From Lactarius indigo (lineage: Eukaryota > Basidiomycota > Agaricomycetes > Russulales > Russulaceae): a DNA stretch of 64,000 bases. A program made the position numbers and the translations under genes. The notes under the pieces are model-generated. The model did not search any database and was not told where the DNA came from. It saw nothing but the letters and a program-made list of their open reading frames with translations. Below, in pieces: positions 24,133 to 35,208 of the stretch (its first letter is position 1; each line of letters opens with the position of its first letter). The stretch covers positions 620,001 to 684,000 of the forward strand of contig JAFKAC010000011.1 in NCBI GenBank assembly GCA_025766275.1, in the 5' to 3' direction.

Positions 24133-25347
24133 TCCCCGAGAAGGCGACGGATTCGGGGAGATATATCCTTGACAACTCGTGTCGTTAAGATAGGTATGTC
24201 TCTTCTATTGCTTCTTTCCAACCTGTCAATGCCCATCTGACACCATCGCTGTCAGATTATTATTTGATAGCTACGAGCTTGATAGGTGTCCATTTTTTAT
24301 ATGGTCATCACCACATGTCGTTAGACTCGGAGGCAAGCTGCTGAATCTTTGACCAACTGCGTGAAATCGGCCTTGGGAGATACACTATACCATGTATCAA
24401 TCCACGGGCTGTGTTGGAGCCCAACGGTCGCGACGCCGCAGATACATACCCCCTAGGTCTGTGCGTGCCCTATGAGACCTCCATTCCTTCTTCGCCGAAC
24501 AGGTCCGAGGTCCCGAGCAGGCTCATCCACGTGCCATCCGTAAATCTCGGTGACTTTTCCATCAACATCAACTGTTCGATACATGCCTATCGCCGCGACA
24601 TCGATCCACGACAATGTTCTTCATTTGGACCCCAACGGCATTTCCACGATTGCGTCCGCCGATTTACTTTTTTATTATTATCTATAACATGACCCAACAG
24701 ACAACAACTTGCTAACCTAACGTACACGCAACGCAATGGCGAGTGTGATCTTAGACCAAGCAAGACATGGATACCGTTGGTGGGTGAAAACGCGGATCGT
24801 TAATTTGATGCATCGTCCACACTGTTCTGAACCCTGAGCCCGAGTTCCCAAGTTTTATTCGCTTCTTTGTGGAGACCTTCCGACCTTCTTCCTCTCGCTA
24901 GCAACTAACGCCGGCATATCATTCAGAGAAGGATCGTGTGCCTATCCGAGGACCACCAATGAAGTGTCACAGCAGCGCGGTAATCTCAAGCTGCTTGCAC
25001 GATGGAAGCCCACTTCACGGAACCGCCACGACTCTAGATCGTTGCATACTCAATTTCTCCCGTCCGTCGTACGCGGCATGACCAGGTCACCCCGAAACTA
25101 CCGCAGTGCAACTCGAGATTGATGGGTATCCCCAAAGAGGGTATCACTGGCTTTCGTCACGATGTGTGTTTGTATTGCGCCTCTCCATTTGTTTCCGGCG
25201 GCCTTCCTGAAATGTACTCTCCTCCCGAGCTTTTTCGCCTCTCCGATGTGACCGCTCCAAACGGTCTTACTGGATGCCCGAACGTCTCTCCACTTATTTA
25301 TACCCACTAGCTTTGAGGGCAACTTCATTCTTGAAACCCGGCCTGCC
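24133..25347. other. Intergenic region between the PAQR and P450 genes
   Basis: Frames at 24411-24692 (plus) and on the opposite strand are open but carry no motif I recognise and no consistent exon pattern. The last 60 bases hold the likely P450 core promoter. Confidence 0.35.
25295..25302 (+). promoter_or_regulatory. TATA-like element of the P450 gene
   Basis: TATTTATA lies 45-53 bases before the ATG at 25348, a usual spacing for a TATA box in a fungal gene with a short leader. Seen in sequence; function inferred. Confidence 0.45.
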
Positions 25348-27416
25348 ATGTATCCAGTTGGAGTAGTCACCCTCTTGCAATTATTTTGGGAACACGGACT
25401 TCCTTCGTCGTTCGTCCTGGTGACTCTAGGCTTGTTTCTGTCACTCGTGTTTCTTTGTCGCCGCAAAAAATGCCACCAGGACACGCCTGCTCTCCTGCCT
25501 CGTTTTTTCCTCCTCAATACCTTTACCTTCTTTCGGCGACGCTACGACTTTTTCATTTGGGGATTTCAAGTGACAGGTCAACGGCTGTTCCAGTTCAGAC
25601 TCCTATGCGTACGTCAATGCTTTCTTGAGCCTGCTCTCGGGGTGTTCATTTTTCTCTGACATCGGGTCGCCTAACCTTTGCGGAAATAGAATAATGTCGT
25701 CGTCGTCTCTGGAGAACAAGGTCGGAAGAATTTCTTCAATGCAAAGGGACTGGATCTTCAGGAAGGTTTCTTGATTCTTTCGGGAGCGGTGAGTGTGCTA
25801 TATCGCCCCACCAAAGGGCCCCACCGACCAAAGAAACTTTCCGCTTTAGCTCCCTATCATCCATGGCGTGACAACAGGACTTCGCCAGCAACGGGTTGCT
25901 AGAATATATAGGCGCTTGGCGAACGCCCAGCGGAGCGAACGCCTGACAGAATGTACGCCTAGCCCACGTCGAAGTCACCTTTCTCACCTTATTTCCGCAC
26001 AGTGATTCCCGAAATTTTGAATGACGGCCGACGGCTCTTGCGGCCATGGGAAAAGGCCGGGTCCCTCGACCCATTCGATAGGATATACGAGGTAAGTCAG
26101 CTACTCAGTCTTCTGCTGTGCGTGTCCGGAGATAGCATCTGTGCGGAAATGGGCGCGCATTCTGATTGCTTAACCTTTTCGATTTGAGTGCGTGTGCTGA
26201 CCCGCTTCCTATTCCAGCTCATATTTCAAGCTACCGTACGGTGTCTGACGTGTACGGAAATAGCTGACGATCCCGAAATTGTGGCTCGCCTCAGACAGCT
26301 TTTTGACAAAGTGGATCGCGGAACAACACCCGCGACCGTTCTATTCCAGTGGTTCCCTAGCCCCGCGATGGTCTCAAAAGCGCGGGCGACGAAACAGATA
26401 TACGATATTATTGTGGACGTTATCAAAGTCCGGGAGCAGCGCGGTGTGTCTCACAATGATAACCTACAACTCTTCTTGGACTCAGGAGACGAGATGTCAA
26501 CGATCGCGGGTGTAAGCTCCCCACCCTTCAAAAGTCTGAAGGTTGATCTTTGCTGACATAAAATACCTAGTTTATGATAGGTCTGGTCACGGCTGGCGCG
26601 CGGTCCACTGGCAACACAGGCGAGTGTTTTGTTTATTTCGGCATACTCAATTTCGGCATACTCGGAGGAGGGCTGACATTCATCCTCTTTAGCTTCTTGG
26701 CTGATCACATATCTTGGTTGTCATCCGAGATGGCGCGATGAAGCACGCGCGGAAGTCGAGAGCTTGATCTTGTCGCACAGCCGGGAGACCGTCTCCGCGT
26801 CCGATTCCCCGCTGTCGTCGTCTACCGTGCTCTCCTCTATCCCCCTCTCCGCGTGGGAAAACGAGACGCCGGTCATGGACATGCTCATCCGTGAAACGCT
26901 CCGCATAGCACAGCCGCACACGGCGATGCGGCGCAACGTGGGCCCAGAGACGTACATCGACGGCAAGGTCATCCCCACGGGCACGCTGGTCGTGTACCCG
27001 TTTTCCGACGTTCATCTCAACCCGGCACTATACCCCGACCCTTGGAGATTCGACCCCACGCGGCCGCAACCCCAAGGGCGATTATGCTTATGTGGGATGG
27101 GGCGGAGGTAAAAAGGTTTCCTTTACTCGTTTCACGACCTTCCAAGCTGAGCCAAGCCCTATTCTTGTTTCAAGGGAGGGTGACCTGTCTTGGTTCGCGG
27201 ACAGCGAGACTGACGATGAAGCTCATCACCGCACTGCTACTCCTGGATTTTGATTTTGACATCATAGATGTGAGCGGACGGATCGCCGACCCGCATCCAA
27301 TACCAGACTGGAACGACGACCTGGCGTGCCGGCCTACTCGGGGCCCATTTTTCCTCAAGTACAAGAGCTTGGATTTCCCTTACGGGCGGCGGTCACCAGG
27401 GACTCATCCGCTCTAG
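25348..27416 (+). CDS. Cytochrome P450 monooxygenase
   Basis: Haem-thiolate monooxygenase, presumably ER-anchored through the N-terminal hydrophobic segment [17 protein letters not shown]. Order of blocks: [11 protein letters not shown], then after an intron [20 protein letters not shown] and [12 protein letters not shown] (25760). [20 protein letters not shown] (26002) follows a 210-base intron. Next are [20 protein letters not shown], an I-helix region [14 protein letters not shown] (26590), the K-helix [19 protein letters not shown] with its ExxR, and [20 protein letters not shown]. The haem loop is split by an intron: GWGGG ends one exon and [12 protein letters not shown], with the axial Cys, begins the next (about 27178). 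The stop is at 27416. I cannot assign a CYP family; the [17 protein letters not shown] style recalls CYP51-related fungal families. The two monooxygenase genes at the left edge are over 20 kb away. Confidence 0.88.
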
Positions 27417-29166
27417 TCGGGTCCCTATCGTGTACGCCTCGCGGCTAGGTTTCGTCTCCAAGCTATGCACGATACCAACACGACATCATCCAACACTTTC
27501 CATAGAGACAGTACAAGTTTCTATAATTGTATCCCTACAAAAATACTACTACCATAGTTAATATCGACTTAGTGAGTACTCTATTGAAAAGTTCGTCTAA
27601 GCGGACTGTATCGAGGTCTGGCCCTGAGAGGTTTCATTGATGGTATAGTATCAAGCATTGTCGGTGCGCCAATTAGTTGCGAGGCCACGGAATCAGGGAC
27701 GATATGTATAGGGCGCCTAGATGCGACCCGAATATCCTGAGCCCTGATTAAATTTGATTGGTCAGCTTCTCAGGACTGAATATCGAGGTGATAAAACACC
27801 GTTTTGGCTACGTCTTGAACATTCAACGATCTGGATCATCGTGTAGGGTTGCCATGGGAAGTACGCAATGGATGAACGGTTGCCGGGGTGAAATACCCCC
27901 GAAGAAATCCATTCGACGGGGGTGTTACTGATCGTCGCGGGAGCATCTCGTTCTCGAGGAATCCTGAAATGCTATATGACAGAGACAACACATGCGCGAG
28001 AGAAAAGGCTAATTTAGAGTCGTGCGTATTGTATGCCATTTCCGGCGCCCGCTACAGTATTGAGGATACCAAAACTGCCATATACCGCCAGCAATTTTCG
28101 CGTATGGTCGTGCCATAAGTATTTCAGCAATGCGCGTACACCCCAAAAGGTGCGGTGCGCTGTGCGGTGCTGCACTAAGCGTCATCTTGTTTGACCGCGG
28201 CGAATGGTCGGACCACTGACACAACGAAGGACACTCGCTTCGTTTCCGCTTGCTAGCTCTTGCGTATTGTGTACCCCCTTCGCCTCGATCGTCCGACTGC
28301 CAGCTCGTTAGAGATATATATACCCCTATAACAACCGGAAATACATTGCGCACGAAGGACTCCGGGGGGGGGGGGGGTGGAAATGTTAAGTCAGAATCGG
28401 AAGAGATTCGCGCTACGTCAAGCGCTGCTATAACTGGCACGGGGGTCCACCTTTGTGGCATAGTGGCCTAAATTGCGAGGGCTCCAGAAAAGCCAATTTT
28501 GGGCAACGCGGACCTTGTTGTAGCCGCCGTAACAATTCAAAAGATATCTTCTATCCCCGAGCTGTAACCATCGCAAGCATTTAGTACTTTCTTACTCTCT
28601 CTCGGGTCCGCATGGAACGTCATAAAACGCCGCGGTATCTAATGCAAATGACGAGAAGGGGTTCTCTACATATCACGGCTTCCGTGAAAGTGTGTTATAC
28701 AACGCCGCCGCCACACCGCTTCAACGTTGTGCCATCTGCACCCAGAATGGGAGATATACTGGAAGGGGGATAATGAAGCGTCCTTAGCAGATCCGGCTAG
28801 ACCGGGGGTTGTCTGTTTGTTTATGGAAAGGGCACTGTATCGTCCAGAGGGGTAGGCAGATCGCTCATAGCTGTTACGAGAACTAAATCTCACGTCTTTA
28901 TCTCAATAATTCCCGACTCTACGTACCTGTTAGAAAGTACGCCGCAGAATACGAAAGCGAAAGCCTGTGACCGACTTGCTCCACTACGTGGATGTTATGG
29001 ATATAGTCTCCTCGCTACGCGTCGCAGGTAAATTGCCATGTACATACTGCCACGCAAAAGGTAGGAGACGTCCGTGGTTACCATGCGCAAGGTAAGACCT
29101 ACTAGGTAATAAAAAGGTATCAGTGACCTCGCGTCGGGGAGAATTGTCTCGTACAGTAGGTCGAAG
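27417..29166. other. Intergenic 1.75 kb with a G14 run
   Basis: A minus-strand frame of 150 codons at 28009-28461 has biased, motif-free content and I do not support it as a gene. A run of 14 G lies at 28364-28377. No repeat family is recognised. Confidence 0.4.
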
Positions 29167-29808
29167 CTAGTGGAAAATAATCAACCTCGTTCTCCTGGAC
29201 GCTGATCTTGCATATATCCCCGACGAGCCTTCTTCTTCCACTTGGTCTCCTCTAGGTCCCACACCACGCTCAGCGGTGCTGCTGCTCCCTGACCGCGCGC
29301 GATCCTGCCGAAACCGTCGTTCCCGCTCCAAAAAGCGATCGCGCTGCTCCTTCGTGGGCTCCCATTTACTTTTGAGGATGCGGCGCACCGCCTCGGGGCT
29401 GATGCGGAACTTTTCGGCGAGGACGGGCGTGGGGAACGTATCGGGGTCGTGCGCGTGCAGCGCGCGCAGGCCGTCCATCGCCGCGCGCGAAAGCTTGTGC
29501 GGCGGCGCCCAGCCCTCGGGGAATTTTGCCTTCAAGGAGGCACGGTGTTTCGCCCAGCGCAAGGGGGTGGGATCAGACTCGGGCGTGTAATTGTCCGTCT
29601 GGTACCGCGCATTCTTCGCGTCTTCTGCTTCTTCCTCTTCCTCGTGCGGCGGTTCCTCTGCGGCGAGTGTAGGTGCCCGAGATAAGCGTCCGACAACGCC
29701 CCAATCTCGTTGGGGTAATGAGGTATTTTTCCCTGAGTTGTGCACGAGTCGAAAAGAAGTTATAAGGGGTCTGAAGGGACGGTGGACATGGGGGATCAGA
29801 GTGAACAT
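29167..29808 (-). CDS. RRG9: RRG9-like mitochondrial protein (required for respiratory growth 9)
   Basis: Single-exon gene of 213 codons. The fungal RRG9 family is needed for respiratory growth and mitochondrial genome maintenance and has a helix-turn-helix-like core. The first 30 residues are basic and hydrophobic (MFTLIPHVHRPFRPLITSFR), consistent with a mitochondrial presequence. An acidic linker (EEPPHEEEEEAED) follows. The conserved core runs from LRWAKHRASLKAKFPEGWAP through KLSRAAMDGLRALHAHDPDT to PTPVLAEKFRISPEAVRRIL and KSKWEPTKEQRDRF, the diagnostic region. The tail is Arg-rich and low complexity. The start at 29808 is the first ATG, 172 bases from the divergent coactosin start. Confidence 0.85.
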   Translation of the reverse strand: MFTLIPHVHRPFRPLITSFRLVHNSGKNTSLPQRDWGVVGRLSRAPTLAAEEPPHEEEEEAEDAKNARYQTDNYTPESDPTPLRWAKHRASLKAKFPEGWAPPHKLSRAAMDGLRALHAHDPDTFPTPVLAEKFRISPEAVRRILKSKWEPTKEQRDRFLERERRFRQDRARSGSSSTAERGVGPRGDQVEEEGSSGIYARSASRRTRLIIFH

Positions 29809-29980
29809 GACGGCTCGAGCTCAAGTCACGTGTATAAGTACAAGTAGCAACGAACGACCGACTCGGAACGTGTGTATCCTGTTCATACCCTACTAGCACA
29901 CGCTTTCTCTCGTTTTCTCGCTATCGTGCAAGGCCCGATCCTTCTTCTCATCTATACCTTTTCTTCCCCCTTTTCTCGTC

Positions 29981-30644
29981 ATGGCCGATGTATCTGACCC
30001 CAAAATCAACGAAGGTGCCCTCGTAAATCCTAATATGCGACGAATATCCCTCTCATAAGGCTAACTTAGCGTACGAGGAAGTTCGTTCAAACAAATCCGA
30101 TGTCAACTGGGTCCTCATAGATTACGAGGTTCGTCTGTGCTTTTTCTGTCCAAGTTCTCTATATTCTCCCCTTACTGATTTCCTTGGTTCCCAGAGCGAC
30201 CGCTCTGATAAATTGCTCGTCACTGGTACAGGCTCTGGCGGCTTAGCTGAGCTTCAGGAGAAACTGGACCCCGCCAAGGCCTCTTACGCCTACGTCCGTG
30301 TCACGTACTCGAACGACAAGGAGTCGCAGCGTGAGAAATTCATCCTCGTTACGTGGATAGGCTCCGGGTGCAAAGTCATGAGGAAAGCAAAGGTCAGCCT
30401 TCGCCCGCAGACGGTGGTTGCACTAAGCTAATGCTCTCTGGACAGATCTCCGTGCACACCGCTGACGTGAAGTCTGTGTTCCGCGTGTATTCCATCGATG
30501 TCCCAGCGAAGGAGAAGGACGATTTGAAGGAAGAACCGATCGTTGTACGGTTGCGCAAGGTCATTGCTCTGAACTCGTGTCCCAGTTTGTCGCGGTAACT
30601 GACCGCTTATCCAGGCCGGGGGTGCCAGTTACGACGGGGTGTAA
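29981..30644 (+). CDS. Coactosin-like actin-binding protein (ADF-homology domain)
   Basis: Small ADF-homology protein that binds F-actin without severing it. Spliced exons give MADVSDPKINEAYEEVRSNK and then SDVNWVLIDYE, followed by LLVTGTGSGGLAELQEKLDP (30215), ASYAYVRVTYSNDKESQREK and FILVTWIGSGCKVMRKAK. ISVHTADVKSVFRVYSIDV follows, and the ending RLRKAGGASYDGV is typical of coactosins. The stop is at 30642-30644. The final exon is short and is joined across an intron from 30561 or so. Total length of about 140 residues fits the family. The gene ends about 130 bases from the convergent GNAT gene. Confidence 0.9.
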
Positions 30645-30771
30645 CACCATGGCATTCGTCAAGGTATATATCCAATTGGTACTGCCGCTTCTTTTTTGCA
30701 CTGCAGTACCACCGTACCTGTTGTTTTAAGACAAGCGCCCCGTCTATCTGGGCTGTGCACTATCTCTTAGA

Positions 30772-31618
30772 TCACCCTTCCTTTGTAGTGATATTCCTCA
30801 GGTTTTCGATCCCATCTACTTCAAGGCGCATTCCTAGCCATTCATCCTGGGGTTTCGCATGGAGGTACTTTTCATAAAAGTCGATGGAAGGCTGATTCCA
30901 CTTTCGCAAGAATCAGATCTGGCTGGTATAAGTATGTGTAGTGGACTTCCTACCTTGAGCACGGACCAGTCCATACGGGAACAGTCCTACAAACACGTGA
31001 GTTGCGTGGTTCAAGCGAGGATGTAGGTGCTGTTTCACCTTCTCTTGCGCAACGACAGCAAGCTGTTTGAAAAATGCCTTTCCTATACCTTTGTTCCTGT
31101 GCTCCTCTTTCACATAGAGGTCCTCAAGCTAGGCAAAACACCCTGGGATCAGCACTCCAAGCTTGGCCGGAACGCGACGCACGTATATTCCTGGTTTACC
31201 GGTCCACGTCGAGAAGTTGAAAAAGTACAGTGCGAAACCGATGGCTTCTCCAGGAGCCTCGGTAGACCCAGAAAATGCAATAAACGCATTCGCAATTCGA
31301 GATTCGAATAGATGTTTTGTGATCTGCAAAAGTGTTGATTTCCTAGACGCCCTCCTCGTCTCTGGCTCGACGTGCTCACCAGTTCGGGAGTTGCTACGGC
31401 AAGTTGAGGTGCTTTCTCATAAAGGGCCTGTCGCCGCACAGATAAGCGAACGCAACTAGACGTGACTAAAGGGAGACGGATCGTGCCAACTCGTAGATCA
31501 GCTGGATGATTGAGGGCTGTCGTTGATCGTTTGTTGTTGTAGACGATTTCTAGATTATTCTACTCACTACATCTTCTGGCTGCACGGGTCTGATGAAATA
31601 TCCGACAGACGCTGACAT
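30772..31618 (-). CDS. GNAT acetyltransferase, diamine N-acetyltransferase-like
   Basis: GCN5-related N-acetyltransferase whose C-terminal pattern resembles spermidine/spermine N1-acetyltransferases. ATG at 31618 starts MSASVGYFIRPVQPEDV. After an intron IIQLIYELA follows, then ALYEKAPQLAVATPEL and ITKHLFESRIANAFIAFSGS (31330). The core strand reads AIGFALYFFNFSTWTGKPGI. The acetyl-CoA loop is VKEEHRNKGIGKAFFKQLAV (31115) with its R-N-K-G-I-G-K signature. The C-terminal substrate-side block is KWNQPSIDFYEKYLHAKPQD with the usual Tyr. The stop is at 30772. The exact acceptor between the ELA and ALYEKAP exons is not certain. Polyamine specificity is inferred from motif resemblance only. Confidence 0.82.
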
Positions 31619-31820
31619 TCTTGATGGGACGACGATAATAATCCCACCCCACTCTCGGCCTGAGTCCTCAAAATGGCCTCAATACCAACCCAAAAAGGAA
31701 ATGCAGTCACTGCGGCTTATTTACCAATATTTGGTGAACTCCGCCAGCAAACCTTGTTTTTGGGTTCTATCGTGACCGACCGACAAACCAGTGTGCCAAC
31801 TGCTGTCGACGACGCGAACC

Positions 31821-32561
31821 ATGGATCCCGCAAAACTGGCCAAGCTGCAAGCGCAGGCGGCCTCGAATAGGATCGGTGCGTCGAACCCTTCCCCCAGTCC
31901 ATCCAATCAAAAAAAAAAAAAAAGCACAAGAGCCTCGTTTCTTTGCTACCGTTGATTGAGGGCGTTGGTAATTTGCCGCTGACGCCAGTGCCCCACCGTG
32001 TGCAGGCGGGAAGGGCACCGTGCGGCGAAAGATCGTGCGCAAATCGAAGCCCGCAAACTCGCAGGACGACAAAAAGCTCCAAGGCGCGCTCAAGAAGCTG
32101 AACGTGCAGCCGATCACGGGCGTGGAGGAGGTCAACATGTTCAGGGAGGACGGCAATGTCCTGCATTTCACCGCTCCAAAGGGTGAGTTCCTCCCTCTCT
32201 CTCTTCTCCCCTGGGGAGGGAAGTTTGCCGGATTGCGGCCCGTGTTTGTTGCCAGTGAGTTGACCTTTGGGGCACAGTGCATGCCGCGGTTTCCGCGAAC
32301 ACATTTGCCATCTACGGTGCGGGGCAGGTCAAGGAGCTTACTGAACTCGTTCCGGGCATCCTCAACCAGCTCGGGCCCGACTCACTTGCGTCGCTGCGTA
32401 AGCTTGCTGAGTCGTATCAGGCGATTCAACAGGGTCGACAAGGGGCTGGCGCTGGTGCCACCGAAGATGACGACGACGACGTGCCTGACTTGGTGGAAAA
32501 CTTTGATGTGGAGGAACAGAAGAAGGAAGGCAAGGATGACGGGCTCGAGGAGCTGAATTAA
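31821..32561 (+). CDS. EGD1: Nascent polypeptide-associated complex subunit beta
   Basis: Beta subunit (BTF3/EGD1) of the NAC heterodimer, which sits at the ribosomal exit tunnel and shields nascent chains. ATG 31821 gives [18 protein letters not shown]. After an intron containing a long A run come [15 protein letters not shown], with the ribosome-contacting RRK patch, and [20 protein letters not shown]. The NAC domain is [18 protein letters not shown], interrupted by an intron, then [20 protein letters not shown] and [20 protein letters not shown]. The tail is acidic ([18 protein letters not shown]) and ends ELN at 32561. Length of about 165 residues fits the family. It is divergent from the GNAT gene with 202 bases between starts. 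Confidence 0.93.
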
Positions 32562-32917
32562 AATTCCTTCATGGCGCGTAATTTGGTGCTGAGAGGTGTA
32601 CGTAGGGTCTGCCGCTCTGACTATACGAATCACTCACTTTATTTTGTCAATAGGCATTTGCGCCGTTTTGCTGAACCGTTACCATGTCTGCCGTGCATTT
32701 TGTATGCTTGCAATCCCATCTGTATCTGATGCATTCTACTCGTTCGGATATCGGAGAAGACCACTGATGTCTACGCTACTCTCAACGAATGTAAAATGAT
32801 AGCCGATCATTCTCCATGGAGCGAATGGTCATCGCACTGTGGCAGGTGCTCCAGATCAGCGTGAAGGCATCAGTCCAGCAAAGGACACCAATTTTATTTT
32901 TGGCGCCTGCCAAAATA

Positions 32918-34811
32918 TCAAGTCGCGCTTCTCTTTTCGCGTCTGTCTTTCCTCCACGCGGAAACTTCCCTCAGAAGGGTAACGACCAAAGGGACAGCTA
33001 CAGGGGCGAAGAGGGGCGTGTACACGGCGTACTTGTGCTCCGCAGGGAAGTACAGCAACGCCAACATCCCAGGATTGAAAAACGCCCGTGAGGCCAGCGT
33101 CAGCGCGCGGCTCGAGTGCTGTAGAGCAGACGCAGGGACCCTCCAGACTCCGGCATAAAGCTTCAAGGCGATTTAGAACGTCAGGACGCAAGGTGGTCAA
33201 GCGTGGGACGCACCACTTCGAGCGCCGAGAGTGCTTCTCGAACATCGTCGCGAACGTCCTGGCCGACGGGCATGTTTGGAATTTGGTGCACCAGCTTGAC
33301 GATGCTCTGCAGCGTCTCCTTGCTGCTTCCTGCATTCTCGAGCGCGCGTTGGCGGTAGAGCGTGTCCAGTTGGAAGTCGGTCAGAGTGCGGCCGGGATCG
33401 GCGGACTGCACTCCTGGAGGGAGGTCGGAAACACCAATGAGTCGACGGAGTTGGGTTTGGAAACTACTGAAAACATGATCGAGTTCAGTTTCTGTGAGAT
33501 GATGCTTTGGGGGGACGTCCGCTGGCATGTTCAACAGGACGATACCGCCCCACTGCGGGAGCAAGAAGGCGTCGGAGGATATGGGTTGGTCTAGCCTCAT
33601 AAGATCACAGTTAGAGCATAAATGGTTGGACTCACTAGCGTCATTGAGTATACGCAGTGGCGAGTGAGAATCGGAGGGAACAAACAAGACGAAGTGGAGA
33701 ACGGGGTCGTTGGATACGCTAGATGCTGTGGAAATGAAGTTCAAGTTGACGGTCAAGTGAGCGCCACTTGTCTGAATGCTCACCCAGCGTCCATTCGGCA
33801 GAATTCACGAATACTTTGAGGTGTTCTTGGGTGAGCCCGTGGACCACGTTTTCACCATTACTGAGGATCCGCGGTTCGAACGCTAGGGGTGCATGGAATC
33901 GAATCTGGCTCTCGATGGTAAAATTGTAGAGCTCCGAAGTCTGTTCCAGAATGGGTGCGATCCAACCTGAATGTAAGATTCAGACATTCCCTATCTTAAT
34001 GTGACGGGGATGAAAGGACCGACGAGAGATCATCTTAGCGACGTCCCATCCGACGACAACATTGCCCGCCGCGGCATCCTCGTTGAGAAGAGTAAACGAG
34101 ATACGATAGCGAGGGGAGTATTTGGCGACTAGATGACGGAATGTTCCAGGGGAGGGCGCAGTCTCGTACGGCGTCAAGAGAGATATTAATAGGTCGGGAA
34201 CAATGCTCGCTGTTCATGGACGTCTCGCTACGCATTTCATTCATTAAAGGGGTTTATGGAACTGACCTTGATGTATTGGGACAGATAGATGCTTGTTTTG
34301 AATAACGGGGAACTGCGCATCTTCACTGAGCGAGACGCTATATGTGTCCGGTGGTGCTGCCTGTCACAAGCGGCGTTCAGATCACAAGACATTCATGAGG
34401 CGGGAAATTACTGGCTGACACCTTGAAAAGAATCTACGGAGAACTCCAGATGGCTGTACAGATTTGGGGCCTGTTCTCTCCTTGACTCGAACGTAGATCT
34501 TAACCTATGCACTAAGTTGTCGGAAGGCGTTCCAGTGCTTGTCGCATCAACCGCGATGCTTAGAGGTAAATGGAGCTTGTTTCTCGTCAGGACAAGAGCC
34601 AATTTGGACATTTAGCCCAGGAACGAACCTCTCTACCGCCGAGGGAGTCAACGCGAAGAGTGGGCAACGAGAGTCGCTCGATGCTTGTCGTCTGCCACCA
34701 GATAGGGAGACCCAGCAACACAAGGGCCAGATAAGAGCCAAATATCCACCTCCGTATCCATGGTTTCTGAAACAATAACGTAGACGGGTCCTTCAAGTTG
34801 TGACCACTCAT
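32918..34811 (-). CDS. GPI17: GPI transamidase subunit PIG-S (GPI17)
   Basis: ER membrane subunit of the GPI transamidase, which attaches GPI anchors to proteins. ATG 34811 gives MSGHNLKDPSTLLFQKPWIR, then the first membrane helix WIFGSYLALVLLGLPIWWQT followed by TSIERLSLPTLRV, the family's N-terminal signature. The lumenal part includes HFVLFVPSDSHSPLRI (33690), SDAFLLPQWGGIVLLNMPAD (33570), FQTQLRRLIGVSDLPPGVQS and TDFQLDTLYRQRALENAGSS. The C-terminal helix is LFAPVAVPLVVTLLREVSAW, preceded by YFPAEHKYAVYTPL and followed by a basic tail ending REKRSAT at 32918. Exons between 33790 and 34600 are read only in part. Confidence 0.88.
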
Positions 34812-35208
34812 TGCGGACGAGAACGTGAACAGGAGCGACGAAGGTTGAAGTGGGCAATGCCGGCGGGGTCTCAAACGGGTGGCACCAGGTGAACCGGGAC
34901 TTGCACTGACAGACCAGCAGAGCGTTACAAAGTCTCCATCTCACCCTTCCGCAGGCCACATCGCGCACTGTTAATACCCGAAAATCGCTCGCCTTGCCCC
35001 ACGCGCACCTTCCGACTACTATTCAACGCCCACGACGACCTCTGACCATAGATATTCCTCTCTTATACGCGGGGACCTATATAAATCAAAAGCCCCTTCG
35101 CAGCTCGTCTTCACGGAACTTCACCGTTAAAATGTTGGTGCCCTCTCTTCTGCCCATGCCAGTTGAGATCTCACATGCGATTTCTATGTGCTCTAGTGAT
35201 TTTCGCAG

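Noticed and set aside
25348..27416. A secondary-metabolite cluster formed by the P450 and the two FAD monooxygenases
   Set aside because: They are over 20 kb apart with housekeeping genes between, and no backbone synthase is present.
28009..28461. 150-codon minus-strand frame
   Set aside because: Low-complexity proline run from the G14 tract, no homology-like motif, no neighbours that support it.
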